Source: Desulfovibrio sp. X2 (lineage in GTDB: Bacteria > Desulfobacterota > Desulfovibrionia > Desulfovibrionales > Desulfovibrionaceae). From it: a stretch of DNA of 52,240 nucleotides. The translations under genes and the position numbers were made by a program. Below, one piece after another: positions 9,163-18,819 of this stretch (its first letter is position 1; every line of letters starts with the position of its first letter). Location of the stretch: assembly GCF_000422205.1 (NCBI RefSeq), contig NZ_ATHV01000024.1, positions 1-52,240 on the forward strand. The letters run 5' to 3'. The notes under the pieces are model-generated. The model was not told the DNA's origin. It ran no database searches and saw only the letters and a list, made by a program, of their open reading frames with translations.

Positions 9163-10935
9163 CTATTGCCCGGCGTCTTCCCGCAGCCTGGCGATGAGCC
9201 TCTGCAGGGCGTTGGCCTGGGCCGCCAGGTCGCTCACGGCGTGGGCCGACTGGGCCATGGCCTGCGCGGTCTCGGCCGAGATGCGGTTCACGTCCTCGAT
9301 GCTGCGGTTGATCTCCTCGCTCGCGGCCGACTGCTCCTCGGACGCCGTGGCGATGGAGCGGACCTGGTCCGCCGCCTGGTCCACCAGATCCACGATGCGC
9401 TGCAGGGACTCGCCCGACTGGTTGGCGCGGGTCGTGGCGTCCTCGATGGCCTTGGCGGAATTGTCCACGTTCTGGATGTTCTTGCGGGTGCTCTGCTGGA
9501 TGCCGGAGATGGCCTCGCCCACCTCCTTGGTGGCGGCCATGGTCTTCTCGGCCAGCTTGCGCACCTCGTCGGCCACCACGGCGAAGCCGCGGCCCGCGTC
9601 GCCCGCCCGGGCGGCCTCGATGGCGGCGTTCAGCGCCAGGAGGTTGGTCTGGTCCGCGATGTCCGTGATGACGTTCATGATCCGGCCGATGCCCTCGGCC
9701 TGCCGCCCGAGCGCCCCCATGTCCTCTCGCATCTCCTGGGCCTGGCTCTTGACCGTGTCCATGCCCTGCACGACGTCGTTCACGATCCGGGCGCCGTCCT
9801 CGGCGTTGTGCTTGGCGCTGTCCGCGGTCTCTGCGGCCTGGCCCGCGTTGCGCGCCACCTCGAGGACCGTGGCGTTCATCTCCTCCATGGCCGTGGCCGT
9901 CTCCGCCACGCGGCGGGACTGCTCCTCCGAGCCGCGGCTGGATTCGTCGATCTGGGCGGAAATCTCGGAGGATGCCGTGGACACCCTGGCCACGATGTCC
10001 TGCAGCTGGTCGGCCGCGCTGAGTATGCCTTCCTTGCGGGCGACCTCGGCCTTCGCCTGGGCCTCCTGGGTGGCCTGCAGAGCCTCGGACGCCTGGCGGG
10101 CCTTGTCCTCGGCGATCCGGGACTGCCTGCCCACCTCCTCCATGTTCCCCTTCAGCTGGGCGAGCATATCCCGGAACGCCTTGGCCAGGATTCCGTTCTC
10201 GTCCTTCTGGTCCACGTCGAGCGTTGCGTTGTAGTCGCCCTTGCCGATGCGCCGGGCGAAGTCCATCATCCTGCGCAGGGGCGTGGTGATGTTGCGCGAG
10301 AGGACGAAGGTGACGAAGGCGCCGAGCACGGCGCTGCCCACGGTGATGGCGATGAGTATGAGCACCAGGGTCTTGAAGGAGGCCTGCGACGCCTTGTCCT
10401 TGCCCTCGGCGAGCCTGTTCACGATCTCGGTGAGCTCGTTGAGGTTCTCGCGCATGGCGCCGAAGCGCTTCTTGGCCTCGCCCAGGGAGAGCTCCTTGGC
10501 GGCCTCCGTGTCGCCCTTCTCGCGCAGCTCGATGACCTTGCGGGAGACGGGTTCCCACGTCGCGCGGTCCCTGAAGTACTGGTCGACGTATTTCTTGGTC
10601 TCCGGGCTGGGCTCGGCCTCGTAGAACTTCTTCACCCGGGTGTCGGCCTGCCCGATGTTCTCCGTGTATTCCTGCATCAGGTCGGCGTAGGCCTTGCTGC
10701 CCGGCTGCGCGAAGATCATGGAGCGCTCGGCGATGAGCATCTGGTGGAGGTCCCTGTCGGCCTCGAGGAGGAGGGAGGCGCCCTTGAAGTCGTGCTCGAA
10801 GACGTCGGTGAGCTGCGACTGGAGGTACTCGGCGCTGTAATAGGCCACGAGCCCCATCGTGCTGAGCAGGAGGATGTTCAGGATCAGAATGAAGCCGAGT
10901 TTCCTGGAAATCTTGATGTCGCCCAGAGCGCTCAT
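9163..10935 (-). CDS. Methyl-accepting chemotaxis protein with 4HB-type sensor (590 aa)
   Basis: A membrane chemoreceptor with a transmembrane helix at about residues 11-33 and a helical periplasmic domain (about 34-185) resembling the four-helix-bundle MCP class. A second transmembrane helix (about 188-210) and a HAMP domain follow, then a long signalling domain with the tip [19 protein letters not shown] near residue 430. The segment [22 protein letters not shown] is nearly identical to that of the third MCP (47778-49316), so these two share a signalling class distinct from the first MCP. The ATG at 10935 has a GAGGAG ribosome site. No CheW or CheA gene is attached, so it stands alone. The ligand is unknown. 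Confidence 0.93.
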   Translation of the reverse strand: MSALGDIKISRKLGFILILNILLLSTMGLVAYYSAEYLQSQLTDVFEHDFKGASLLLEADRDLHQMLIAERSMIFAQPGSKAYADLMQEYTENIGQADTRVKKFYEAEPSPETKKYVDQYFRDRATWEPVSRKVIELREKGDTEAAKELSLGEAKKRFGAMRENLNELTEIVNRLAEGKDKASQASFKTLVLILIAITVGSAVLGAFVTFVLSRNITTPLRRMMDFARRIGKGDYNATLDVDQKDENGILAKAFRDMLAQLKGNMEEVGRQSRIAEDKARQASEALQATQEAQAKAEVARKEGILSAADQLQDIVARVSTASSEISAQIDESSRGSEEQSRRVAETATAMEEMNATVLEVARNAGQAAETADSAKHNAEDGARIVNDVVQGMDTVKSQAQEMREDMGALGRQAEGIGRIMNVITDIADQTNLLALNAAIEAARAGDAGRGFAVVADEVRKLAEKTMAATKEVGEAISGIQQSTRKNIQNVDNSAKAIEDATTRANQSGESLQRIVDLVDQAADQVRSIATASEEQSAASEEINRSIEDVNRISAETAQAMAQSAHAVSDLAAQANALQRLIARLREDAGQ

Positions 10936-11498
10936 GCCATACCTCTCCTCGATGTTAAGTTTTTCCCCCTGGAAAACGTCAACTCATAATAGGTGTTCCT
11001 GGATAATCCACTCTTCGAAACCTCCTGAAGAAACTGCTGGAATGGCCCTTCACTGCGTCTCTGTCCTCGTGAAGATCCTGTACTGTCCACTCGTTGCAGG
11101 AAAAATTCCAGCTTATTGGACGCGAATCTCCATGCAGAGGCATGCATGACAAAGCAGAAGGCCGACTATTTGACCGTTTACCAGACGGCATCTGGAGATG
11201 CAATCCTCCTCGAAGCGCTTGAGCAGGCCGCATCGTCCTCTCATGGCGCAGATTCCAGCATGATTATTCTTCTCGACACGCGAAAAGACGTCTTCTGTTC
11301 GGCTGAAGGCACGTGAAGTGCCGTGGACAATCCCTGCAATATATCATCAGGGAGAAAATTTATGCATTGAAAGCATCATCTTATCTCGTCCAAAGAGCGC
11401 TGTTCCATGGGTTCTCGCCCCTGATGCTGCGCTCCTGCGTCACTTTGCCGCGCAAAGGCCGGAGAGGGGCGTCCCCGGCCTCGGGAGGCCCCGGACGT
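10936..11498. other. 563-bp AT-richer intergenic region
   Basis: This gap lies between two minus-strand genes and is visibly richer in A and T than its surroundings. It holds one possible small plus-strand ORF (11146-11316). The promoter of the MCP gene should lie near 10970-11050 on the minus strand, where AT-rich hexamers occur, but no clear promoter pair was found. The composition shift could mark a decayed insertion or gene. I see no mobile-element ends. Confidence 0.4.
11146..11316 (+). CDS. Possible small protein (56 aa), unrecognised
   Basis: A 56-codon ORF begins at the ATG at 11146, with AGAGG five bases upstream. It encodes a mildly acidic soluble peptide with no membrane segment and no recognised motif. 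Base composition is lower in GC than the flanking genes, and codon choice is less biased than in the neighbours. It stands alone in the AT-richer gap, on the opposite strand to both flanking genes. It could be a real small gene, a remnant of a transferred gene, or chance. Confidence is low. Confidence 0.28.
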   Translation: MTKQKADYLTVYQTASGDAILLEALEQAASSSHGADSSMIILLDTRKDVFCSAEGT

Positions 11499-13787
11499 CT
11501 AGCGCGGTCCGTGCAGGAGCCGGGAGATGGTCTTGTCGAGCACGGCGCGGTCGATGGGCTTGGCGATGAAGGCGTCCATGCCCGCGGCGAGGAATTTTTC
11601 CTTGTCGCCGTTCATGGCGTAGGCGGTGAGGGCGACGATGGGGATGCGGGCGAGACGGCCGAGGGCTTTCGATTCGCGGATGGCGCGGGTGGCTTCGAGA
11701 CCGTCCATGACGGGCATCTGCACGTCCATGAGGATGAGGTCGAAGTCTTCGGCCGCGACGCGGTCCAGGGCCTCCTGGCCGTCGCGCGCCTCGGCCGTGG
11801 CGTAGCCGGATTTCTCGAGCATCCATTTGACGGACGCGAGGCTGACCTCGTCGTCCTCGGCCACGAGGATGCGCGCGGGCCTGCCCGTGGGCGCGGACAC
11901 CGCCGCGGAGGAGCGCTCCCGGGCGCCCTGGGGGGGACAGGCGTCCGGAGGGAGGCCGAGCGTGAGGGCGAGGTAGGCCGTGGTGCCGTCGCCCGGCGCG
12001 CTGTCGATGGCCAGCTCGCCGTCCATGAGGCGGACGAGCTTGCGCACGATGGACAGCCCGAGCCCGGCGCCCTGGAAGCTGCGGGTGTAGTCGGCCTCGG
12101 CCTGGGCGAAGGGCTCGAACATGTCGGCGTAGAACTCGTCCGGGATGCCGATGCCCGTGTCGTCCACGCTGAGCAGGACGCGCACGCGGCCGGACGCGGG
12201 CGCGGGCCGGGCGCTCACGGTCACGCGCACGCCGCCCTGCTCGGTGAACTTGATGGAGTTGCCCACGAGGTTGAAGAGGATCTGCTGCAGGCGCGCCTCG
12301 TCGCCGACGAGCTTCCCGGGCACGCTGTCCGAGATGTCGAAGGCGAGGGAGAGCCCCTTGTCCCGGGCCGTGGGCAGGAAGAGCTCGAAGATGGAATCGC
12401 GCAGGCTTGCGACGTCGAAGAGGGTCTCGGCGAGCTCCATCCTGCCCGCCTCGATGCGCGCGATGTCGAGGATGTCGGCGAGCAGGCGGGTCAGGCGGTT
12501 GGTGGAGCGCACGGCCAGGAGCAGGAACTCCTTCTGCTCCTCGCTGGGGTCGGTGGTCTGCAGCAGCTGGAGCATGCCCAGAACGCCGTTCAGCGGAGTG
12601 CGGATCTCGTGGCTCATGTTGGCCAGGAATTCGGACTTGGCGCGGTTGGCGGCCTCTGCCTTGTCCCGCATCTCGATGAGCTGCGCCTCCACGCGCTTGC
12701 GCTCGAAGATGAAGCGGGCCTGCTGCACGTTCTGGTAGGCGATGGTGGAGAGCTGGCGCGCCAGGGTGAACAGGGCCCGGGCCACGTCCTCGAAGCGCTC
12801 GCGGGACATGGCGGGCACCTCGTGCAGGGCGGCCACGGCCTCGTCCTCCTCGATGCCGATCGCGCGGGCGTATCCGCGCATCGTGTCGTCGGTCTGGGTC
12901 GCGTCGCGCACCTGGCCTATGAGCCAGTTGGCGACGTGGCGCCCGCCGACCGAGATGCCCGCCCCGGCGTCCCACAGGCCGCCGCTCAGGCAGGTGCAGA
13001 CGGTCGGTCCCTCGGTGCACAGGCGGCCGAGGACGGCGTCGGACTTGAAGCAGTTGGCGAGCCCCTGCTTCGTGCCGCGGATCAGGGTGCACAGGCGGCA
13101 GAAGCCGCTGGGCGCGGTGATGGGCGTGCCGTCCGGCATGGTGATGATGGAGGCCACGCCGGTGGCCCGGGAGAACTCGTCCTGCAGGCGCTGGATGTCC
13201 TCGAGGTTGAACAGGTCCCGGAAGGTGATGCCCGCGGCGTCGTCCAGCGGCCGGGTCAGGGCCGTCATGCGCTCCTCGAGCTCGGTGGTCGCGGTGATGT
13301 CGTGGGCGATGCCGAGCACGCCGATGAGGGTGCCCCGCGCGTCGTGCATGGGGGTCTTGATGGTCCGGAAGAGGCCGCGGTAGCCGCCGGTGGCGAAGGT
13401 GAGCCACTCCTTGTTGGTCAGGGACTTCCCGGCCAGCAGGGCCCGGCGGTCGTTCTCCCGGAAGGAGTCGGCCACCGCTTTGGAGACGAAGTCGTAGTCG
13501 GTCCTGCCGACGATCTTGGCCTCGGCGGCCCCGAAATAGCGCTCGAAGGCGGCGTTGCAGGCCAGGTAGACCCCTTCCGGGTCCTTGAGCCAGACGAGGT
13601 CGGGGATGGTGTGCACGAGGCAGCGCAGGTAGTCGGCGGAGTGCGCGACCCCCGCCGGTGCGGGCGACTCCTGCGGCGCGCCGCCGCTTCCCGCGGCAGC
13701 GCGGCCGGACTCGAGCTCCCGGATGCGCCGCCTGGCCGCCTCGAGCTCGGCGCGCAGTTCTTCCCTGGTCTTCTCGCCGTCCGCCAT
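11499..13787 (-). CDS. PAS-PocR hybrid sensor histidine kinase
   Basis: This is a soluble hybrid kinase of about 762 residues. After a coiled N terminus comes a PAS domain (about residues 50-175), then a PocR-type sensory domain (about 185-350) with the cysteine-rich core GFCRLC...C...LCTEGPTVC. Next are the HisKA domain with phospho-acceptor His in [13 protein letters not shown], an HATPase domain with G boxes DDTGIGIPD and GAGLGLS, and a C-terminal receiver with [13 protein letters not shown]. PocR domains are known to bind small hydrocarbon-type ligands, and their cysteines may hold a metal. There is no membrane segment, so the signal is cytoplasmic. The start is taken as the ATG at 13787. 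A GTG ten codons upstream is possible. No separate regulator gene is nearby. Confidence 0.9.
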   Translation of the reverse strand: MADGEKTREELRAELEAARRRIRELESGRAAAGSGGAPQESPAPAGVAHSADYLRCLVHTIPDLVWLKDPEGVYLACNAAFERYFGAAEAKIVGRTDYDFVSKAVADSFRENDRRALLAGKSLTNKEWLTFATGGYRGLFRTIKTPMHDARGTLIGVLGIAHDITATTELEERMTALTRPLDDAAGITFRDLFNLEDIQRLQDEFSRATGVASIITMPDGTPITAPSGFCRLCTLIRGTKQGLANCFKSDAVLGRLCTEGPTVCTCLSGGLWDAGAGISVGGRHVANWLIGQVRDATQTDDTMRGYARAIGIEEDEAVAALHEVPAMSRERFEDVARALFTLARQLSTIAYQNVQQARFIFERKRVEAQLIEMRDKAEAANRAKSEFLANMSHEIRTPLNGVLGMLQLLQTTDPSEEQKEFLLLAVRSTNRLTRLLADILDIARIEAGRMELAETLFDVASLRDSIFELFLPTARDKGLSLAFDISDSVPGKLVGDEARLQQILFNLVGNSIKFTEQGGVRVTVSARPAPASGRVRVLLSVDDTGIGIPDEFYADMFEPFAQAEADYTRSFQGAGLGLSIVRKLVRLMDGELAIDSAPGDGTTAYLALTLGLPPDACPPQGARERSSAAVSAPTGRPARILVAEDDEVSLASVKWMLEKSGYATAEARDGQEALDRVAAEDFDLILMDVQMPVMDGLEATRAIRESKALGRLARIPIVALTAYAMNGDKEKFLAAGMDAFIAKPIDRAVLDKTISRLLHGPR

Positions 13788-14475
13788 GAGTCTCTCGTAT
13801 CGGTGAACGAATATCACACGAATAGCGCAGCAAGGTGAAATTCGTCAATGCGGCGGGCGGCAGGGCGGGGCGCGCCGACTTCCGCCGCTGGAGCGACGGG
13901 CGGCCGGGACAGGGGGTGACTGCGGGTATGCGCTGGATTGTCGACCTGTTTGCTGAACAAAAGAATCCATGGAAGACGTTGGGCAACTGCGGCATGGGCG
14001 TCTCGGGATCATTGAAAGAACATGATTTTCCTGATCAGCGTGGTTTGGAAGCCGTTCCGGCAATGAATTTGTTGCTCAAGATGCTCTGGTGGTGCTAGGG
14101 GGAGGCTGGAAGTGGAAAACCCACGCCGCGCTCGCGAGCACGCCGTTGATTGCCGTACCGACCGCTGCGCCGACTGCTGAACCGATCGCCGCGCCCCGCG
14201 CCTGTTCAGGTACCTGCGCCGCCCCGGTATTCGTTCCGGCATTCAGCCCGGCTGCCGTGCGGGCTCCCCGCCTTCCGGCCCCGGCCGGGGAGGGGGCGCA
14301 GGCGCGTCGCGCCGGTCCCGCGGGGGGCGGTACCCCGGGGCCCGGTGCAAAGAGCGGCGAGGGACTTCCGTTCGCAGGAGGAGGGAGGCGCGGGCCGGAA
14401 GGCCGCGCCGCGCGAGCGAGGAGGGCCTTGACGGCAGAACGTCTGCCGAGCGCACAGCAATCCGCGAAGGTGGCC
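13788..14475. other. 688-bp divergent intergenic region
   Basis: This region separates the PocR kinase (minus) from the glycan operon (plus) and must hold both promoters. The part from about 13920 to 14095 is AT-richer, and the rest is very GC-rich. A minus-strand reading around 14100-14245 encodes a short glycine-zipper-like sequence but has no credible start codon. No gene is called. Confidence 0.4.
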
Positions 14476-15516
14476 ATGAAGCTCATCATTCAGATCCCGT
14501 GTCTCAATGAGGAGAAGACCCTTCCCGCCACGCTGGCCGATCTGCCCACGGAGATCGACGGGGTGGACGAGATCGAGGTGCTGATCATCGACGACGGCTC
14601 CACGGACAGGACCGTGGAGGTCGCGAGGCAGCACGGCGTGCGGCACATCGTGCAGAACAAGCGCAACATCGGGCTGGCGCGCAGCTTCCGCGAGGGCCTG
14701 GACTACTGCCTGCGGCACGGCGCGGACATCATCGTGAACACGGACGGCGACAACCAGTACGCCGGGTGGGACATCCCCCGCCTCATCGAGCCCATCCTGC
14801 AGGGCAGGGCGCAGATCGTGGTGGGGGACCGGCAGACCGGGAAGATCTGCCATTTCTCGGGCTGCAAGAAGCTGTTGCAGCGCGCGGGCAGCTGCATGGT
14901 CCGCTGCCTCTCGGACGTGGACATCCCGGACGCGGTCAGCGGATTTCGGGCCATATCGCGCGAGGCCGCGCTCAAGATCAACATCGTCTCGCCCTTCAGC
15001 TACACCACGGAGATGCTCATCCAGGCGGGCAAGAAGCACCTCGCCGTGGCCTCGGTCCCGGTGGACACCAACCCGAAGCTTCGGGAGTCGCGCCTCTTCA
15101 CCAGCATCCCCGGCTTCATCAAGAAGCAGCTCTCCACCATGGTGCGCATGTACGCCATGTACCAGCCGCTCAGGGTCTGCTTCTACATCGGCACGGTCCT
15201 TCTGCTCATCGGCCTCGTGCCCATCGCCCGCTTCCTGTTCATGTACTTCACCGGCTCGGGCGAAGGGCACATCCAGTCCCTCGTGCTCGGCGGGGCCTTC
15301 ATGGTCCTCGGCATGGTGGCCTACATGTTCGGGATCATCGCGGACATCGTGAACTTCAACCGGCAGCTGATGGAGATGACCCTGGAGAAGGTCCGCAGGA
15401 TCGAGTTGGGAGAAGCGCTGCAGCCCGCCGCGGGTCCCGCTGCGCCCACCGCCCCCGAACGGGAAGGGAAGAGGAAGATCAGCAGATGGAATATTCCAAG
15501 GAAGACGGCGTCGTAA
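14476..15516 (+). CDS. Family 2 glycosyltransferase, DPM/polyprenyl-phosphate type
   Basis: The 346-residue protein starts with a GT-A glycosyltransferase domain (residues 1-225). It shows the opening IIQIPCLNEEKTLP, the nucleotide-binding LIIDDGSTDRT, the metal motif NTDGDNQY and the acceptor-region motif VSGFRAISREA. Two C-terminal transmembrane helices (about 236-258 and 272-296) and a charged tail follow. This layout is that of dolichyl-phosphate mannose synthase-like enzymes, which transfer a sugar from a nucleotide donor to a polyprenyl phosphate at the inner membrane. The ATG at 14476 has GAAGG upstream, and longer in-frame readings are unsupported. The methyltransferase gene begins inside its last 31 bases. 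The sugar donor is unknown. Confidence 0.9.
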   Translation: MKLIIQIPCLNEEKTLPATLADLPTEIDGVDEIEVLIIDDGSTDRTVEVARQHGVRHIVQNKRNIGLARSFREGLDYCLRHGADIIVNTDGDNQYAGWDIPRLIEPILQGRAQIVVGDRQTGKICHFSGCKKLLQRAGSCMVRCLSDVDIPDAVSGFRAISREAALKINIVSPFSYTTEMLIQAGKKHLAVASVPVDTNPKLRESRLFTSIPGFIKKQLSTMVRMYAMYQPLRVCFYIGTVLLLIGLVPIARFLFMYFTGSGEGHIQSLVLGGAFMVLGMVAYMFGIIADIVNFNRQLMEMTLEKVRRIELGEALQPAAGPAAPTAPEREGKRKISRWNIPRKTAS

Positions 15517-16097
15517 TAGGCAACGTCGACGACAAGTACGGCTCGCGAAATCCCGTCGCCCGGATGCTCATGGACGGCTTCCTGGCCGCCTTCGACGAGC
15601 TCGTGGGGATGTGCGGGGCCTCGGAGGTCTTCGAGATCGGCTGCGGGGAGGGCCACCTGGCCGCGCGCATGGCGAGAAAGGGCATGCGCGTGCGGGCAGG
15701 CGACTTCTCCACCGCGATCATCGCCGAGGCCAGGGCCCGGAACGGGGGCTCGGGCGCGCACTTCTGCGTGAAGAGCATCTACGACCTCACGCCCGAGGAC
15801 GCCGCCCCCCTCATCGTCTGCTGCGAGGTCCTGGAGCACCTGGAGGAGCCGGACGAGGCCCTGGCCGCGCTCGCGCGCGCGGCTTCGCAGTGGTGCCTGC
15901 TGAGCGTGCCGCGCGAGCCCCTGTGGCGGGTGCTGAACATGGCGCGCGGCAAGTACCTCGGGGACCTCGGCAACACCCCGGGCCACGTGCAGCACTGGGG
16001 CCGGGGCGGCTTCCTGCGCCTGCTGGCGCGGCATTTCGACGTCGTGGCCGTGCGTTCGCCCCTTCCCTGGTCCATGGCCCTGTGCCGCGCGCAATGA
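15486..16097 (+). CDS. Class I SAM-dependent methyltransferase (203 aa)
   Basis: The short Rossmann-fold methyltransferase has motif I VFEIGCGEGHLA, an acidic end of strand 2 (RAGDFS), and the motif IV region IVCCEVLEHLEEPDEAL typical of methyltransferase type 11/12. It has no membrane segment. Its ATG at 15486 overlaps the glycosyltransferase gene by 31 bases, with an AGAGGAAG ribosome site inside that gene, and its own stop overlaps the next start (ATGA, 16094-16097). It is therefore tightly coupled in the operon and probably methylates the glycan, its lipid carrier or a sugar precursor. The exact substrate is not deducible. Confidence 0.88.
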   Translation: MEYSKEDGVVIGNVDDKYGSRNPVARMLMDGFLAAFDELVGMCGASEVFEIGCGEGHLAARMARKGMRVRAGDFSTAIIAEARARNGGSGAHFCVKSIYDLTPEDAAPLIVCCEVLEHLEEPDEALAALARAASQWCLLSVPREPLWRVLNMARGKYLGDLGNTPGHVQHWGRGGFLRLLARHFDVVAVRSPLPWSMALCRAQ

Positions 16098-17098
16098 GCA
16101 GGCGGCAGGGGGCGGCGCGCGCGATGCTCAGGAAGGTCGTCAAATCCGCCGGGTGGGGGCTCACCCTCCTCGCGTTCTACTACGTCTTCCAGGTCTTTTG
16201 CCGCAACGCGGACGCCCTGGCGCGCCACGCCTGGGGCGCGTGGGACGCGGCGGCCGTCCTGGCCGCGGCGCTCGTGGTCGGCGGGGCGTACTTCGTCCTG
16301 GCCGTCTCCTGGGCGCGCATGGCGCCGCGCCACGAGGAGCGCCGCCTCTTCTGGACCGTCGTCGCGGCCTACTCCATCACCTCGATATTCAAGTACCTCC
16401 CGGGCAACTGCTTCCACTACGTGGGGCGCAACGTCATGGGCAGCCAGGGCGAGGGCGAGCAGGTGGGGCTGGCCTCGGCCACCCTCTTCGAGGTCGTGCT
16501 CTCCGGGCTGTGCTCGGTCTTCGTGGCCTCGCTCTGCGCGCTCCTGCCCGGCGCGAACGCGGGCCCGGCCTGGCGCTACGCGCTCCTCCTCGCGGCCGTC
16601 CTTCTCGGCATGGCCGTGCTCCTGCGGCTTTCCGGAATGAAGGCGAGGCCGGGCAGGGGCAGGCTCGTCTCCCTCGCCCTGCGCCTGGCCGAGGTCCCCC
16701 CGGGCATCGCCGCGCCCCTGGGGCTGACGCTCCTGGCCTACGGCCTCATGGCCGGGGCGGCAGTGGGCGTCTGGAACGCCTTCTCCGCGGTCCCCGTGGC
16801 CTGGCCGCAGATCGCCTCGGCCTACGTCTTCAGCTGGCTGGTGGGCTACGTCGTGCCCGGGGCGCCGGGGGGGCTCGGCGTGCGCGAGGCCTATCTCGTG
16901 CTCACGCTCTCGCCGTACGCGACCGAGCCCGCGGCCGTGCTCTTCGCGCTGGTCATGCGGGTGGTGGTCACGCTGGCGGACCTCGTCCTGCTGGCGGCCG
17001 GAAAGGTCATCCAGGGCCGCTTCCCCCGCCGCGCGGCGCCCCTGCTGCAGGAGGCGCGGGTGCGCTGCGGCACGGGACAGGAGGGCGGGGGTGTCTGA
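16094..17098 (+). CDS. LPG-synthase TM-region family membrane protein (possible flippase)
   Basis: The 334-residue polytopic protein has about eight hydrophobic segments. It belongs to the lysylphosphatidylglycerol-synthase transmembrane-region family (AglD/MprF-flippase-like), as shown by the motif KYLPGNCFHYVGR near residue 99 and the signature PGAPGGLGVREAYL near residue 255. It lacks the soluble aminoacyl-transferase domain of MprF, so it is more likely a lipid or lipid-linked-sugar translocase than an LPG synthase. It overlaps the methyltransferase stop by ATGA and the next gene by 8 bases. Within this operon it could flip the lipid-linked sugar made by the glycosyltransferase. That role is inference. 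Confidence 0.82.
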   Translation: MSRRQGAARAMLRKVVKSAGWGLTLLAFYYVFQVFCRNADALARHAWGAWDAAAVLAAALVVGGAYFVLAVSWARMAPRHEERRLFWTVVAAYSITSIFKYLPGNCFHYVGRNVMGSQGEGEQVGLASATLFEVVLSGLCSVFVASLCALLPGANAGPAWRYALLLAAVLLGMAVLLRLSGMKARPGRGRLVSLALRLAEVPPGIAAPLGLTLLAYGLMAGAAVGVWNAFSAVPVAWPQIASAYVFSWLVGYVVPGAPGGLGVREAYLVLTLSPYATEPAAVLFALVMRVVVTLADLVLLAAGKVIQGRFPRRAAPLLQEARVRCGTGQEGGGV

Positions 17099-18629
17099 GG
17101 GAGACAAGGTCTTCGCCAACGAGGCGGCGGGCGCCCGGCTCCTCGCCGCGATCAGCCTGCTCGGGCTTTTCTTCGGCGCCTTCCTGATCACGGACGGGAC
17201 GTTCGACTTCTTCGGCGTCAGCCGCTTCGGCTTCGCCTACAACCACTACCTCCTGAGCATCCTCCACGGACGGCTGGACATCCCGCCCGAGGTCCTCGGC
17301 CGCGAGGCCTTCTACGACGCGGCCGGGCGTGCCTATGCCTACTACGGCGTCTTTCCGGCCTTCCTGCGCCTGCCCTTCCTGCCCTTTCTCGACCTGACCG
17401 CGGTCTGCGTGTCGCGCGCAGTGGTCTTCGCCTGCGTCGCGGCCACGGGCCTGCTCGCCCAGTCCCTGGTCCGGCGCACGGTGCGCGCCGCCACGGCCGG
17501 GAATCGCCTGGACCTGGGCCTTTTGGCCTCGGGCAGCGTCCTCGTCTGGTTCGCCTCGCCCGTGACCTTCCTCTTCGGCAACGCCTCCATCTATCACGAG
17601 ACCGTGGTCACGGGCCTTCTGGGCGTGGTCGTCTTCGCCTGGCTGGTCCTCGACGACCTGCTGGTGAAGGGCCGCCCACGCCCAGCAAGTCCGGTCCTCC
17701 TGGCCGTGATCGCGGGCGTGGTCCTGCACTGCCGCCCCACCCTGGCCATAGGCCTCTACGTCTGCGTCGGCGCCTTCTGCCTGCTGAACGCCCTGGACAC
17801 CTACGCTGCCGAGCGCGGGCAGGGCAGGGGAGCGGCCGCGAGCGCCGCGCGGGCCCTGCTTTCGCCGCGCGGCGTGCTCCTGCCCATGCTGGTCCTCTTC
17901 GCCTTCGGCTGCGTGGTCCTGTTCATGAACTGGGTCCGCTGGGGGAACATGTTCACCAGCGCACCCATGGAACGCTACGGCTACTATCTGGGCGGCGAGA
18001 CGAGCACAGGGCGCATGCAGAACTTCCTGCAGCAGGGCCGCTTCAATATCCGCCGCATCCTCCCCTCGATCTTCTTCAACCTCTTCGGCATCGATCCCAC
18101 CTTCTGCTACACCGACTACTTCTTCGGCATCGGTCAAGCCTTCTGCAATACCGTCTACGCCAAGACCATGCAGTTCTTCGGCACCGGCACCATGCGCGTG
18201 GAGGACAACTTCTCCCTGCTGCTCCTCTGGGGGCCTTGGCTCGTCGTCGCGGCCTGGGTCCTTCTCTCCCGGGCGCCTTCCTGCCTCGAGGGCAGGGCCA
18301 GGACCACGCTGCGCGTGCTCGTCCTCTCCCTGTGCGTCTCGTGCGTGCTCATGCTCTCCTATCCCACCGTCACCATGCGCTACAAAGCCGAGTACTGGAC
18401 GCCGCTCTTCGTCGCCTTCTGCCTCTTCGCCTGCGCCGCGGCCCGGGGCGCGGCACGGTTCTGGACCCGGCCGCTCCCGCGCCGGCTCTTCTTCGTCCTC
18501 GTGGCCGTGGCCGTGGCCTGCAACCTCGCCTTCGCCGTCAGGTACCGCCTGTCCTGGGTCTCCCTGAGCAGCGACACGAGCCACTTCCGCGCCCTCCTCG
18601 CCGCCTGGGCCTCCTGGCGCTTGCACTGA
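17091..18629 (+). CDS. Large polytopic membrane protein, possible GT-C glycosyltransferase
   Basis: A 512-residue membrane protein with about ten to eleven transmembrane helices. After the first helix there is a periplasmic loop with acidic and aromatic residues (FGFAYNHY, GRAYAYYGVFP) that resembles the layout of GT-C glycosyltransferases, which use polyprenyl-phosphate sugars outside the membrane. No diagnostic motif was recognised, so the enzyme class is inference. The start is a GTG at 17091 with an AGGAGG ribosome site inside the preceding gene (8-base overlap). As the last gene of the four-gene block, it could transfer the flipped sugar to its acceptor. The alternative is a general hypothetical membrane protein. 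Confidence 0.75.
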   Translation: MSEGDKVFANEAAGARLLAAISLLGLFFGAFLITDGTFDFFGVSRFGFAYNHYLLSILHGRLDIPPEVLGREAFYDAAGRAYAYYGVFPAFLRLPFLPFLDLTAVCVSRAVVFACVAATGLLAQSLVRRTVRAATAGNRLDLGLLASGSVLVWFASPVTFLFGNASIYHETVVTGLLGVVVFAWLVLDDLLVKGRPRPASPVLLAVIAGVVLHCRPTLAIGLYVCVGAFCLLNALDTYAAERGQGRGAAASAARALLSPRGVLLPMLVLFAFGCVVLFMNWVRWGNMFTSAPMERYGYYLGGETSTGRMQNFLQQGRFNIRRILPSIFFNLFGIDPTFCYTDYFFGIGQAFCNTVYAKTMQFFGTGTMRVEDNFSLLLLWGPWLVVAAWVLLSRAPSCLEGRARTTLRVLVLSLCVSCVLMLSYPTVTMRYKAEYWTPLFVAFCLFACAAARGAARFWTRPLPRRLFFVLVAVAVACNLAFAVRYRLSWVSLSSDTSHFRALLAAWASWRLH

Positions 18630-18725
18630 ACCGTCTTCCTCGTCCCCTTCCTCCCCGGAACCCTCGGCCGTCGCGCCGCGGACTGTCGGACCGCTTTACA
18701 GTCAGCCTTCATTGTTTTTTCCCCA

Positions 18726-18740
18726 TGGTCCTGTTTTTGC
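18726..18740 (+). promoter_or_regulatory. Sigma-54-like -24/-12 promoter of the PEP-CTERM gene
   Basis: TGG at 18726-18728 and TTGC at 18737-18740 put the essential GG and GC exactly ten bases apart, which is the -24/-12 spacing. The element lies 80 bases before the ATG of the PEP-CTERM protein. Sigma-54 control of PEP-CTERM genes (the PrsK/PrsR system) is known in other bacteria, which supports the call. The -24 half deviates from consensus (TGGTCC for TGGCAC). Confidence 0.45.
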
Positions 18741-18819
18741 GGACGATCCGGCCGAGGCACGCTTTGTGCTTCTCCCGCACGAACGCGCGCGGCAACGAAG
18801 CCGCGCTGAGGGGGAGATC

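Noticed and set aside
14100-14245. Minus-strand glycine-zipper-like reading (GAAIGSAVGAAVGTAINGV)
   Set aside because: It has no start codon or ribosome site at a sensible place, and the rest of the frame is Pro/Ala/Arg-rich noise. It may be a remnant but cannot be supported.
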